Shown here: piece by piece, positions 20,885 to 32,235 of the stretch
How the letters are laid out: each line of letters opens with the position of its first letter
How positions within the stretch are numbered: position 1 is the first letter of the stretch
Assembly (NCBI RefSeq): GCF_022682495.2
Contig: NC_071398.1
Span: forward strand, 13,646,934 to 13,710,933
Direction of reading: 5' to 3'
Length of the DNA: 64,000 bases
Source: Desmodus rotundus
Taxonomy: Eukaryota > Chordata > Mammalia > Chiroptera > Phyllostomidae
The notes under the pieces: model-generated
Told to the model about the DNA's origin: nothing
The model's input: the letters and a program-made list of their open reading frames with translations, nothing else
Database searches by the model: none
Made by a program: the position numbers and the translations under genes

Positions 20885-21460
20885 GAGAAAGCAAGAGTTT
20901 GGTTTTAGATGGACTCTGTATTTGAAGTGCATCTAAACATGCAGGTTGGGGTGTCCAGTGGGCTGTGAGTCCCCTGGTTCTAAGGGTGAGGACTTGGTGT
21001 AGAGATGGGAGATCACTCACGTGGAAGACTTTCCCAGACATGAGACCAGCAAAGGAAATAATGCAGAAAAAGGGAAGAAGAAAACCAAAGATGGTCAGAG
21101 GAAACTTACTTGTAAGCAAGTAAAGGAGGGAGATGGAAGAGTGAGCTCAGATGTCGTGTGCAGCCTGAAGCGCTCATGAATGACACAGAACATGAGATTA
21201 GGGGACTGACATGGAGCTACTGAGTTTGGCAACTTGGACCTTTCCAAAGACTTTCAAGAGAAGTTCCAATAGAGGGATGGGGGTGATTGTACAAGAGGAG
21301 GAGGGGCAAAGAATCAGAAGGCCAAGGGTGCAAGCATGCAAGTCAACTTGGTAAGTTTGGGGTAAAAAGAAGAGAGGTCGTGGCTTGGGAGGAGATGGGA
21401 TGAGAAACAGGTTAAGTGGGCTTTCAGGCTGGGACCTTGAACAGGCAACAGAGGGAGATC
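20885..21460 (-). mobile_element. L2 internal fragment, reverse
   Basis: Reverse L2 body: 'agagtttggttttagatgga', 'ggtgtccagtgggctgtgag', 'tgagaccagcaaaggaaat'. No intact reverse-transcriptase frame survives. Confidence 0.6.
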
Positions 21461-21824
21461 CCATCGAAGGCAGAATTGTCTGGAAGAAGAGCACAGATGA
21501 GTTCAGCTGCAAGTAACAAAATGTCCCACAAAAGTGCCTTAAACAAGAGCCTTATTTTTCACAGACAAACCACAGACTGTCAACCACGTGTTTTAGGAAG
21601 CTATAGAAGTGCTAGAACATGAGTTATTTTTCATAGCAATCAAGATCCAAGTAACATCAATGTACATAGTTGGCATGGGAACCGGAAAGCTTGAGGGACT
21701 CAATTTTTGAAATTCATTTTACAACCTCATATGCATTTTGTGTGGGTGTGGATGCTAATCGTGATGCTTAGGCCAATACAAGGACAGAAACATATCTCTT
21801 AATGAGTTCCCTGGTACTTTCTTC
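21461..21824. other. anonymous sequence, possible old repeat
   Basis: 'cagctgcaagtaacaaaatg' followed by 'ccttaaacaagagcctta' resembles the opening of a common old mammalian repeat, but I cannot assign it. Confidence 0.35.
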
Positions 21825-22150
21825 ACTGTGTTTCAGCGCTCATGCTTATGGACACTAAATGTATTTATGCGAATCATCTTCCCAAATGTAAAGTACAGAT
21901 GTTGCTCAGTGGCAGGTTTGCTGCTAAGGAGCCCATCCCCGTGTGTGCAGGGGAATCAGCGGAACCTGAGGTCCCGGGTATCCTCCCACTCTCCCCTCCC
22001 CAGGATCCAACCGCAATGTCTGGGGCCAATAGCACTTTGCTTAAAGTGATGAATCACTCTCATTAAATTACGGTTGGTCACCTTCATGCGACTATTTGTT
22101 TTGCCCTGTGCCTATCGACCGTAGATTGTATTGATTACTAATTTCAGCTC
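21825..22150. promoter_or_regulatory. Candidate conserved non-coding element
   Basis: Repeat-free. The second half ('tgatgaatcactctcattaa', 'gtattgattactaatttcag') is dense in homeodomain-like ATTA/TAAT cores. No coding content. Confidence 0.3.
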
Positions 22151-24379
22151 AAACAGGCTGCAAGCATCACAGATGCTGGCTCACTCCACCAATGTCAAGG
22201 GACTGAATAGGCACTGAAGGGTGGAAGGTGTGGTGGCAGGAGTTGCGGGGTGGACAGCTTTCTAACGGTCAAATGATCCCAGAATGGGATCGATGATCTC
22301 AAGAAGAAATGATGCCTCATGACTGGGTTTGTTTGAACATTTGAAAGTTTTCCTAGTTTGTCCTAATATCCTTAACACCAAGACCCTGGAAGAATTTGGG
22401 AAAGATGCTGGCCTCTCATGAAAAGGTCTTATTTCTAAGTGGCTTCAAAGAATATCCATCACTGGCAACCTAATCTACCTGATTCCAGTGGACCCGGCTT
22501 GGTGGTCTGTGACATCTGAACCCCATCACTCTCCTGAGTCCATATGCAAGAGTTAGGGGACCTAGAGCTCTGACTCTCCTGGGGACCTGCCAACCACTTC
22601 TCACTGCCCCCTACCCAACTGAGGACCACTGTCTAGGCACAAGCCCAGGAAGCCACTGCTTTTAAAGCTCTCTGGGTGATTTTAATAAACATGCCAGTTC
22701 TAAAGACTATGAGACACCTACAGATGTCACTGCCGCCCTTGGTGACCTTGAACCCACCTGGAGGTCAAATCTCATCTCTTGAGGTTCTGCTGCCTTCAAA
22801 TTCCAGGAGCACTAAATGGCTTGTAATTCCCTGTGTGTGCCTTGTGTCTAGAGAGGGAGAAATCTGAGCCTTGGCTTTGGGCATGGGAGATGCTGGGACA
22901 AAGCGGACTCCAAGACTTGCTTTCCCATGCATCCTTGGTGTGTTAGGAAATAGGGGAGCTCAACAGGGTGCAGTCTGGCTTCCTAGGTCTTCTCCATCCA
23001 GTTAACTGAATTGGGTCACTCTGTGGCCATTCGCTTCCTTCCCTCACGGGAGTGCTATGCGTACGCCTTCTTGGGACTTCCGTGGGGCAGGAGTGGCTGT
23101 GAGCCTGAGCCATCCACAGGCATTCTCTCTACTCGTGAGCCATTTTTTGTGGTTGTCCCCCACAGGAAGTGGGGAGCTATTCTAGGGTGAGCCCGTATTT
23201 TTCTGTTTTCTGCTTTTCCAGTTTTCAGCACACATCTGGTACATGGGAGGTGCTTGGAGAATTATTTATGTCTGGGAAATTAACACACGAGGATGCAACT
23301 CCCCAGAGGCTGTGTGGAATGGAGGTAGGACAAAGGGAGATGGTTTTTTTTAAGTTTCCATGGCAAATCTTAGAGAGAGGGTGCTCACACTCCATGATGC
23401 AGATGCATGGACCCCGAGGAAGGGAATATATCCAGGACAGAGCCTGGCAAAGGGCCTGCACCCAGGCCTCGTACCAGCCCCTCCATTTGCTTCCCTCTTC
23501 TCCAGGGGGGATGTGACTTGCCCATACGTGCACATGCTAGGCCGCGCTAATGGTACAACCATGACAATTACATTGCATTTGTAATTTTCAGAATCAGTTG
23601 TGCAACTTTCCAAACTTCATCAAAGAAGTGCATGGCGAATACCTGTTGACTGATGGACCATTCGATTGTCTGAGAGAATTTTACTGAAAGTAAGCTCAGT
23701 GTTCAACAGGCCCCTTTGTCCAGATAACGTCAGCCATTTGCCTCTGGGTGACCACCGGCAAGCATTTCTACATTCCGGCAACCCTCACGGACACCATTGG
23801 AACAAGATGCCCTCACACCATCAACCAGGCCTTGAGAAACTGCTGAGGGCGGTTACTCTAAATCCAATCTTGGACAAACCCAGCCCCTTCTTCTATTACT
23901 CCTTGACTTTCCCTTTTATGCTCAACCTAAATTCTCTCCTGGCTCTTCCCAGACCAGATTAGAACGCACAATGCAAAGGGGAGACACACAGGTCAGGCTG
24001 CCCAGGAAGAAATACTGTGATGTTGAGCGTGCTGGGTGTTCATTAAGAGTGCCCTTCAGCTCAAAACCCAGGAAAGGGAAGGGAAGTGAAGGGAACAGAG
24101 GCGGGTAGCAGAGGGAGAGGTTCAGTTGTATTGTAAACCCAGTGGTCCAGATATGTTCTGCAGGTACATACCTAGAGAATGTACCTGGACTCCAGGTCTC
24201 TCGAGTCTCTAGTCTACGAGCGTGGTGCAGCCATTATGACAGAGGGATCTCCATGCAGTAATTGGTTCTTTGTGTGCATACTTTACTGCTCAAACTTTGA
24301 ACAGAAGAAGAGCGCCGTGCTTCTTTTGGCTCCAAATCCCTAAGAAGACAGCGTTTCCACAGTCCTGGAGTTTATGGCC
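22151..24379. other. anonymous sequence
   Basis: Over 2 kb with no clear repeat beyond a weak DNA-transposon-like trace near 22,655-22,720 and T-rich 23,342-23,351. Overlapping frames of 87-115 codons at 23,169-23,613 lie on both strands and have no domain. Confidence 0.45.
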
Positions 24380-24600
24380 TGGTGTTTGTGGGGGAAATAT
24401 ATTGTCTTGTAAAAATATACCTAGCCCAGCCTAAGGGAGCCATCAGTAAAGGTTTCTTGGAAGCAGTAAATGCAAAGAGGGACCCAGGTGATGAATCAGG
24501 TAAATAAAGGTCATGGAGCAGAGGGAATATAGTCCAGAGGCAACGGCATTAGCACATGTTCCGGGGCTAATCACGGCGTGAGGTGAGGGAAGAGCCCCAG
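24380..24600 (-). mobile_element. Probable L2 fragment, reverse
   Basis: 'ggtttcttggaagcagtaaa', 'tgcaaagagggacccaggtg' and the rest resemble the reversed L2 stretch 'ggcttcttggaggaggtgac'. Low similarity. Confidence 0.4.
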
Positions 24601-24954
24601 GCAGTCAGGGCTGGAGTCTGAGAACTTGTGTGCATCAGATTAAGCTCATGAGATGCTTGCAGGGGGCAAGGAGAAGCTGTATGTCTCACCCTCTGATTCA
24701 CCTGTAAGGCTCTGAGCATGTACTAGCACAATAAGCCATCGTCATCCACCCACGGTGTGTCCACCTGTGGTCTTAAATGGCTCTCACATCCTGGAAAACA
24801 GACCCCGTGAGCTTCCTTCAAGGCTCTGAGCAAGCAGTGAATGCCAGTCATGCCAGCACAAGGTATTCCTTGTATCAAAATAGCTTTGAGCTTCCCGACG
24901 GGTAGAGACTCCGGGAGAAAATCTAGGGGAAGAATTACCATTGACAACCAGGCC
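24601..24954. other. anonymous sequence
   Basis: No feature supported. Confidence 0.4.
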
Positions 24955-25190
24955 TCTGTCGCCTTCCCCTTGCCTATATTATTGACCGTATTTCCTATGC
25001 TGTACTTACCTCCCTGTGACTATTTATTAACTACCAATCTGGGCCTCACGGTCCCTTCACCTCTTTCACCCAGTGCCCCCTCCCCGCCCCCCCCGCACGC
25101 CCCTGTCCTGGGCAATCACAAGTTCTCTCTCTGTATCTAGGAGTCTGTTCCAATTTTGTTTGTTCGTTAGAAAACTTATATTCTAAACAG
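24955..25190 (-). mobile_element. Laurasiatherian-type L1 3' UTR, reverse
   Basis: Reading on the plus strand: 'tattattgaccgtatttcct' followed by 'atgctgtact', 'gactatttattaactaccaa', 'tcaccctttcaccc'-like pyrimidine-rich part, C-rich run, and 'gtatctaggagtctgttcca'. This is the reverse complement of the L1 3' UTR common in carnivores, ungulates and bats. 5'-truncated. Confidence 0.7.
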
Positions 25191-26029
25191 GCCTCTTCCA
25201 ATCACCGCTGTCATGCTCTGGCCCTACTCCACAGGGGCCAGGGAGGGCCAGCCTAGGTTACCAACATTTGGGAATTTTCCTGACTCAATGACCTGGCCCC
25301 TGAAGACCCATGAGAAGCAAGAATACTAATGCACTTGGTGAATTTTATTGAAGGTACATTCTGTGTGGACACTGTGACAGGAGCTACATGATTATATGGA
25401 GTTGAGTATGTTTCAGCCCGTCCACAGGATATAAAATTGATGAGGTACATGTATGGTGACAGCTGTCCCTAGCAGGGGTCTGCTGGGACACAGCCAGTCA
25501 CAAAGATCTCATCATCTTCTAAAGCGACCCATTCTATGAGAAGTTGCCGACTGGCGATGAGCCAGTGCAATGCAGTACCTGAGGACCTGGACCTCCTCCT
25601 CTCTAGTCTGCTGAGGACAGATCTCTGCAGAAAGCGGGGCTGGCACTGAGTCAAGGTGAGAAGGCAGACCATTCCTGTGGGAGGCGTGGCCCTCCGCCAG
25701 ACGTGCACCACAGAGGTGTGAGGCTTAGAAAAACGGGCCTGTGAGTCACAGTAAATCTGGAGAAGAGTGCAATACAGCAACACCAGGATACAGGTCAGGA
25801 GCTGGAGAAAGCAGGGCCTAAAGTCCCAGAGAGATGGCAGACCCAGGTTCTGGGGAAGTCATTGGGCAACAGGGGGCCGTGTCAGGTCCTTGAGGAGAGG
25901 AGGACGCCTCGAGGATGGAGTGCGCGTTGCTGGGGAAGGGGCGGAGACAACAGAGAAGGGGGACCTTGGGCAAGTATCTGTTTCACTCTGAAGCCGGATC
26001 ATTGACTTTCCTACCACTTCCCAAGCACT
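25191..26029. other. anonymous sequence
   Basis: No recognisable element. The 104-codon reverse frame (25,469-25,783) has no protein-like signal. Confidence 0.45.
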
Positions 26030-26400
26030 GAATATGATGGATGGGGTGTCATTTTTAAATTAACGCCGACAATATTGTGAACTTCACTCACTTCATCTCC
26101 ATTCAAGTCATTCAGGATGATGCATTAGCTTTTTTAACAACCCCCCCCCCCAAAAAAGAAAAATCCCTGAAAACTGATTCTCGAAACTTCCCTATCACCT
26201 GTAGCCCATCAGCTCAGACTAAACAAATACGGCTTTTACAGGTAACTAACGAGTGCACAAACATTTTTACTTCTGTCCCCACTTAATTGACTGAAAGGTT
26301 AATGATGTTTTAACAAATAACCTGTGACTTTCTTGCAGCCTATCCTCAAAATGTGGGTGTTGGGTCTTTACCTGAAGAATAAGAATAAATAAAACAGTAA
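26030..26400. promoter_or_regulatory. Candidate conserved non-coding element
   Basis: AT-rich island: 'taaattaacgccgacaatat', 'cacttaattgactgaaaggt', 'taatgatgttttaacaaata'. It is broken by C11 at 26,141-26,151. A splice-acceptor-like 'gactttcttgcag' ends at 26,338, but the following frame stops within 20 codons. Confidence 0.3.
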
Positions 26401-27212
26401 TATCTAGAGAGCTCTTTGCATTTTCCATTGCACTGGCATGCGCATTATGTCCTTGGACTTGGGAGTGACTGAAAGGCAGGAACCCCTTGCTCTTCCCCCA
26501 GCGTCACAGTCCTTCTCCTGTTGGAACGAACAGCGTGGCATGTGTGAGAAAAAAAAAAAAAAAAAAACACACACACAGCGTGGAGCCAGACGATACAACA
26601 CCCCAGCTGAAACCCCCAGCCAGGCCAAGGCAGAACTCGGACTTCCCAAAAAGCCCAAGCGAGCATGGAAAACGTATACACCATTCAGATCCGATGACTT
26701 TATTGTGGGTTCAGAAGTGCTGAAATGGAAGGGACCAGCAGAGACTAGGCCGGGCTCATCTGGAAAATGTATCTGGTGTGAAGAATGCAATTTTGGTGTC
26801 TGAATTGTAAAGCATGACAGGCTATTTCACACCTGGTTCAGTCCCGACATCAGACTTCATTGTGCAAACACAGGGCCAAGCAGGTCCCTCCACCCCCGTG
26901 CTGAGCAGGCCTATCCCAGATCAGCAAAACCGGGGACAGAGGGAGGCTGTGCAGACAGGGACCAAAGCAGAGAGCTCTGCCGACGTGCTGGAGGGAAGGA
27001 ATGCAGCAGGTGGAAAACTTGGAAAGAGAAGAGCAGTGGTCCCTTCCACCGAGAACGTGCTTTTTTCCGAGGAGCCGCAGTTGTGCGGATGCGGGTAGAC
27101 TTTCTACACAGGGACAAGTTCTTCCAGCATTTTTAACTGCACGTTCTGAGACAGTCGGGCGCATCGGTCCTTTCAGCAGAACCTGCCTTAGGCACTTAAC
27201 CTTTCATGGCTC
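26401..27212. other. anonymous sequence upstream of half-LINE copy 2
   Basis: Holds an A19 run followed by (CA)5 at 26,549-26,577 and no identifiable gene. The A-run on the plus strand could be the tail of an old retroinsertion, but I see no family before it. Confidence 0.4.
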
Positions 27213-27244
27213 AGGCACCCCAGGACAAAAAAAAAATGGCCCAA

Positions 27245-28075
27245 ATGAAAGAACAGCTCAAAGCTCCAGAAAAAATACAACTAAGCGATGAAGAGATAGC
27301 CAACCTATCAGATGCACAGTTCAAAACACTGGTAATCAGGATGCTCACAGAATTGGCTGAATCTGGTCGCAAATTAGATGAAAAAATGAAGGCTATGCTG
27401 AGTGAAATGAAGGAAAATGTACAGGGAACCAACAGTGATGGGAAGGAAACTGGGACTCAAATCAACAGTGTGGACCAGAAGGAAGAAAGAAACATTCAAC
27501 CAGAAAAGAATGAAGAAACAAGAATTCAAAAAAATGAGAAGAGGCTTAGGAACCTCCAGGACATCTTTAAACATTCCAACATCCTCATCATAGGGGTACC
27601 AGAAGGAGAAGAGGAAGAGCAACAAATTGAAAACTTATTTGAACAAATAATGAAGGAGAACTCCCCCAATCTGGCAAAGGAAATAGACTTCCAGGAAGTC
27701 CAGGAAGCTCAGAGAGTCCCAAAGAAGCTGGACCCAAGGAGGAACACACCAAGGCACATCATAATTACATTAGCCAAGATTAAAGATAAGGAGAGAATCT
27801 TAAAAGCCACAAGAGACAAGGGGACAGTTACCTACAAAGGAGTTCCCATAGGACTGTCAGCTGCTTTCTTAAAAGAAACTTTGCAGGCAAGAAGGGGCAG
27901 GAAAGAAGTATTCCAAGTCATGAAAGGCAAGGACCTACATCCAAGATTGCTCTATCCAGCAAAGCTTTCATTTAGAATGAAAGGGCAGATAAAGTGCTTC
28001 CCAGATAAGGTCAAGTTCAAGGAGTTCATCATCACCAAGACCTTATTATATGAAATGTTAAAGGGATTTATCTAA
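27245..28075 (+). CDS. L1 ORF1-like RNA-binding protein, intact frame
   Basis: A 276-residue open frame (an upstream in-frame ATG at 27,206 would add 13) homologous to LINE-1 ORF1p, which trimerises and binds L1 RNA as a nucleic-acid chaperone. N-terminal charged region and short coiled coil (about residues 30-105), RNA-recognition domain (ILIIGVPEGEEEEQQ, IENLFEQIMKENSPNL, RHIIITLAKIKDKERIL), C-terminal domain (VTYKGVPIGLSAAFLKETLQ, FQVMKGKDLHPRLLYPAKLS, ending LLYEMLKG). It is shorter than the ~340 residues of human ORF1p, mainly in the N-terminal and coiled-coil part. Start chosen because copy 1 begins at the equivalent Met. The element is 5'-truncated, so expression would need an outside promoter. 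About 83% identical to copy 1 by eye. Confidence 0.85.
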   Translation: MKEQLKAPEKIQLSDEEIANLSDAQFKTLVIRMLTELAESGRKLDEKMKAMLSEMKENVQGTNSDGKETGTQINSVDQKEERNIQPEKNEETRIQKNEKRLRNLQDIFKHSNILIIGVPEGEEEEQQIENLFEQIMKENSPNLAKEIDFQEVQEAQRVPKKLDPRRNTPRHIIITLAKIKDKERILKATRDKGTVTYKGVPIGLSAAFLKETLQARRGRKEVFQVMKGKDLHPRLLYPAKLSFRMKGQIKCFPDKVKFKEFIITKTLLYEMLKGFI

Positions 28076-28490
28076 GAAAAAGAAGATAAAAAATAGGAAC
28101 AGTAAAAATGACAGCAAACTCACAGTTATTAACAACCACACCTAAAACAAAAACAAAAGCAAACTAAGCAAACAACTAGAACAGGAAAGAATCACAGAAA
28201 TGAAGATCACATGGAGGGTTATCAGCAGGGGAGTGGGAGGGGGAGAGAAGGGGGAAAGGTACAGAGAATAAGTAGCATAAATGGTAGGTATAAAATAGAC
28301 AGAGGGAGGTTAAAAATAGTCTAGGGAATGTAGAAGCCAAAGAACTTATCTGTATGACCCATGGACATGAACTAAAGGGGGGTAATGTGGGTGGGAGGGG
28401 GTGTCCAGGGTGGAGGGGAATAGAGGGGGGAAAATGGGACAACTAATAGCATAATCAATAAAATATATTATTAAAAAATCTTTTTAAAAA
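28076..28490 (+). other. 3' UTR of half-LINE copy 2
   Basis: Starts at the ORF1 stop with 'gaaaaagaagataaaaaata', continues with 'caaactcacagttattaaca', G-rich runs at 28,225-28,255 and 28,375-28,435, and ends with an AATAAA-like 'aatcaataaaatat'. It matches the copy 1 3' UTR along its length. Confidence 0.8.
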
Positions 28491-29794
28491 AAGGAGAGAG
28501 CTCTGACATGAACTATTTACATTTCAATCATAATGTCTACATCTCTCAGCGGGGTTCATCATCCTCTCAGCCACCCATGGCCACAATAACCTCTGCTGTG
28601 AGCATGAATACGGTGCACACCATGCAGATACCAAAAATGAACCCCTACTGGCGACTGCTGTGCAACCGGCATGTCTATTCACATGCCAGTTACAAAACAT
28701 AGGGGATCGGAGGCAGAAGGAATCAACAGGTTTGGGTGGAGCCATATGCCAGGCACTGCTGGGGGGCTCTTAGTGATATTTTCTTACTGATTTCCCTTGA
28801 ACATGGTGCCAAGTGGACACAAAAGCCCCACTGCACAGAAAAAGAAACTGAGGATCCAAGAGTGTAATACATTCCCCGATGGTCACAGAGTGTCCCTATT
28901 CATCACAGAGTATCCCTATAGGTCACAGCTCACTTGTGACATCCAACGTACGCTATGATGCGGCCCCTGCCCACCTGAATTGCACACAGCGCGGGGAGAA
29001 CCCAAGCCCACCTTTCTCCAAAACCCACGTTCCAGTATTTGTTGCCAAATAAACAAATGAATAAAGATTATCTCTACCACGCCATGCGTTCCTCTAGGAT
29101 GCAATACATAGGGGAAAATATTTCAATTAAAATGAATTTTAAAAAAAACTCAGTTGGGTAATTGGCCAAATTTGGCGAACAACAAGAGTCTCCACAATGT
29201 CACTTGTACCAAGAGGATTATTCTGAGGAAAGCGACCACACAATTTGAAATGTGTCTGAGGCGAGAACACCTCTTGGAAAACTTGGCCCCAGGGAGACTC
29301 CGCATGGTGGCCCGTGGGAGAGTGTGGGGGAGAGCAGAGAGCCACCTCTGGTCCCAGGTCAACACACAGCCCCGCTCAAGAGCGCTTTACTGCAGGGACG
29401 CCCCCTGCTGGGACAGCAGCAGCAGCAGGGACATTGACCCTCCCACACTCCGCCCCTCACTGCTCATGACTGTGACTTGAATCTGGTGCCAGGGTCAGTC
29501 CCGAGTCACCAGACACAGAGCCACTGCATGTGGGGGCTGAGCACCCACCACAAAGGTGACTGATATGCCCAGTGGGACATAGCCCTTTGAAGCGCAGAGC
29601 TGATTTGGCTGGTACGGTTGGTGGTGGGGCTGGGGGGCCAGACAGACGCTGCAGCCATCCTTTGGGTTCAGATCAGCATTTCATGGACAATGTAACCCTT
29701 TTTATTACTTTCCCCTCCACCCTACCCACTGCCATCATCCTGGGGGACATTACCTTTGCACCTCAGCCTGGGACAGGGACTCATAGCTCCTCGA
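28491..29794. other. anonymous sequence with one MIR
   Basis: A reverse MIR lies at about 28,745-28,895 ('caggcactgctggggggctc', 'aaactgaggatccaagagtg'). The rest, including an AT-rich 29,030-29,160, is unassigned. Confidence 0.45.
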
Positions 29795-29905
29795 TCAAGC
29801 TGTTTCTTCCCTCTGCACCTCAGTTTCTCATCTGTAAAACAAGGGTTATTATGAGATTTAGTGGCCAAGTCCATCTAAAGCACTTGGCGTTCGTTGTGCT
29901 TTAGC
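29795..29905 (+). mobile_element. MIR SINE fragment
   Basis: 'cctcagtttctcatctgtaa' followed by 'aacaagggttattatgag' and 'aaagcacttgg' give the MIR central and 3' parts. Confidence 0.7.
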
Positions 29906-30269
29906 AACAAGTTAGTGACCATTTTCACCTCTGCATCAGCTGCCACACCTGCATTGTGTGGTCCTAGTTCTTCTCAGCTCCCTCACCCACCTCACGTCTT
30001 TGACCTCAGCAGGACGTTCCGTTCTGTGAGTTGTTCTGTAAGCACATCACCTCCCTCTTACTCCTTCTCTTCATGCACTGCGGCAACCTGTCTCTTTCAT
30101 CATTTTTCTAGGTCCTTTCTCTAGGTCCCCTCTCCCATACTTCCCAACCACTGCCCAGTGACCATCTGCCCTGTCGTTGCGCAGCAGGTGAATAAATGCA
30201 GATAGAACAGAAGAGGCAGGAGAAGGGTCGGAGAGAGGTAAACGGAAACTACTCCTCTACCCCAAAATT

Positions 30270-30400
30270 GACACTATCTTGGGCAAAGACACACGTCACT
30301 TCTTTGAATCTCGGCTTCCCTCTCTGTGACATGGATACAGCAACAAGGATTATACTTCCAGAGTCATTCAGTGGGTCAAAGGAAGAGAATAGATGTGGAC
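30270..30400 (+). mobile_element. MIR SINE fragment
   Basis: 'gggcaaagacacacgtcact' then 'ctcggcttccctctctgtga' and 'catggatacagcaacaagg'. Diverged. Confidence 0.55.
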
Positions 30401-31378
30401 ATGAATCACGGACTGGACCTAACTGTCCCCATTTTTGTTAACAAGAAAACCCTTTGTGCTGGATGAAGAGACGCCTCTGCTTCCAGTCCCATCCCAGCGA
30501 TGCACCCGTGGGTCCCGCAGAGGCAGTGCTGGGGTGAGAATTACCTTGTGTGGAGAGTGATTTGTTCACAGAATGGAGCAAGGGGAGCCTGGGTCCCTGT
30601 GGAAAATAGCTCCCTGGGTGATGACTCGGGCGGATCCTTGGATTGATCCATTCACATTCTGTCCAGCCAGGTCTGGCAGGCACTGTGCGGGGTACTGGCA
30701 CGCTTGTTGTGGGAATGCTGACTCCCCCCCCCCCCCCCCCCGCAACTCATCGCCACCCCCAACCAATTGTCAAAAAGGCCTCATGATATATAGAGCTCTT
30801 GTATGCCACAAGGTAAGTGTTTAAATCTTTTTATAAGACAGTCAATGGCCTTTATAAACCCTCAGACAAGAATTACACTGTGTCTGAGATGGCGCTGAAA
30901 GTCAATGGGAAATTGATTCTGTCTAGCTGGTGCTTTTTCAAGGAGGCGGCTTGCTGGGTGCCTTCAGGACCAAACGTGCCATCTCCCAGAGGCACCCAGG
31001 GCCTGGCGTGTCACATGCTGAGAATACTGAGATAGGAGGCCTTGTTTCTGTGCAGAGGCCTTGGGCAGCTGCAAGCTCCCAGCACAGGAAGACCCCGGAG
31101 GGCATCGACCAGCACCGGGGATGGTTGTGAAGTGTGTTTACCTTCCCAGGAATTGACGCCCATACCAATCTGATGCCATTGCCTGCGCCCAGGTAGGGAA
31201 GGCAGAAGATGATAAATGGCCATTGATCTGGTGGCTACCCCTGGGGGCAGGCACACCTACCATTACTCTCCTTTGCTAATGACCCCATTAGCCATTGAAT
31301 CAAACACAATTAGGGGATATGATGATTCTGTGGTTATTTCTCGGCCAGTACCCCTCAGCCTGATCCATGTTGTCGGCC
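30401..31378. other. anonymous sequence
   Basis: Contains C18 at 30,724-30,741 and otherwise no recognisable element. A T-rich and AT-rich stretch at 30,820-30,920 is repeat-free. Confidence 0.45.
30724..30741 (+). repeat. C18 homopolymer
   Basis: Eighteen C in a row, rare in mammalian DNA. The reverse strand is G18, which can fold as a G-quadruplex. Confidence 0.95.
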
Positions 31379-31390
31379 AAGAGATGGAAA

Positions 31391-31596
31391 GCTCTGGCTG
31401 GTGGCTCAGCTGGTTGGAGCGTGGTCCCATGCACCAACAGGTTGTGGGTTCAGTTCCCGGCCAGGGCACATACCTAGGTTGGGTTTTATCCCTTGGTCAG
31501 GGAATATACAGGCAGCAACTGGTCAATGTTTCTCTCATCTTTTCTCTTTCTCTAACAATCAATAAAATCATAGCCTCAGGTGAGGATTTAAAAGAG
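31391..31596 (+). mobile_element. Ves SINE 4
   Basis: Plus-strand Ves: head 'gctctggctggtggctcagc' with A box, B box 'gtgggttcagttcccggcca', body 'gcaactggtcaatgtttctc', tail 'caatcaataaaatcatag'. Target duplication gagatggMaaa at 31,381-31,390 and 31,599-31,610. The 3' body differs from the other copies, so a separate subfamily is likely. Confidence 0.88.
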
Positions 31597-31796
31597 AGAG
31601 AGATGGCAAAGAGATCAGCAAAGACCCCCTACCTCAGAGGAGGGAGCACAAGGCTCTTGGCGTGTCCACTCTCCCTGTGGCACGGGCCTGCTCACACCAA
31701 GGATGGCTCAGGGTCAGAGGGCAGCGGGTGGACTTTAGCAGGTATATCGAACAGCCCCCATTCTGGGAGGCAGCAGGTGCGGTGAAGAGAGCACCC

Positions 31797-32010
31797 ACTT
31801 TGGAGTCAGGCAGGCCTGGAGTTTGAAGCCCGGCTCTATAATTTGCTAATGAAGTGACCTCAGGGAAATCTCCTACCTGCCCAGGGCCAGTTGTCTCAAG
31901 TGTAACCTGGGGATGATTACAATTCTGTCTCGTAGGGCTGCTGTGAGGATGAAATGTGACAGCGCAAGCTGCACGCAGGGCACAGAGCAGGCACTCGCTG
32001 GCCCTCAGCT
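31797..32010 (+). mobile_element. MIR SINE, near full length
   Basis: Best MIR of the window: 'ggagtcaggcaggcctggag', 'aagcccggctctataatttg', 'gggctgctgtgaggatgaaa', 'cacagagcaggcactcgctg'. Confidence 0.8.
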
Positions 32011-32119
32011 CTGCTCACAGTCCAGTGCTGAGCCCAGAATTGAAACAGCAGGAAGAACCCTCCTTAGAGAGCTCCCACATAGCCTGGAACTGAGCATGGA
32101 GAATGGCAACGTGGCCTTA

Positions 32120-32235
32120 ACTACCAACCACGTGCCAGATACTGGAGCCAGCGTTTGCTGTACGTCATCTCAATCCTTCCTTTTACCCATTTCACTGGTA
32201 AGACCACCAGAGAAGCCTGGGACATTTCAAGATGT
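32120..32235 (-). mobile_element. MIR SINE fragment
   Basis: Reverse MIR: 'accacgtgccagatactgga', 'cgtcatctcaatccttcctt', 'tacccatttcactggtaaga'. Confidence 0.6.

Larger units (their letters stand above)
27213..28490 (+). mobile_element. Half-LINE (L1-derived, no ORF2), copy 2
   Basis: 5'-truncated copy of the same family as 6572-8423. Homology begins in the A-rich leader just before ORF1, covers the whole ORF1 (27,245-28,075) and continues directly into the same 3' UTR, ending in 'ataaaatatattattaaaaa' and an A-rich tail. No ORF2 sequence lies between. A convincing target duplication was not found. Confidence 0.85.

Noticed and set aside
26320..26400. Splice-acceptor-like 'gactttcttgcag'
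   Set aside because: The downstream frame ends after fewer than 20 codons and no donor follows in range.
27206..27244. Upstream ATG as the start of the half-LINE ORF1
   Set aside because: The 13 extra residues come from the A-rich leader and flank and have no equivalent in copy 1. The start at 27,245 matches.
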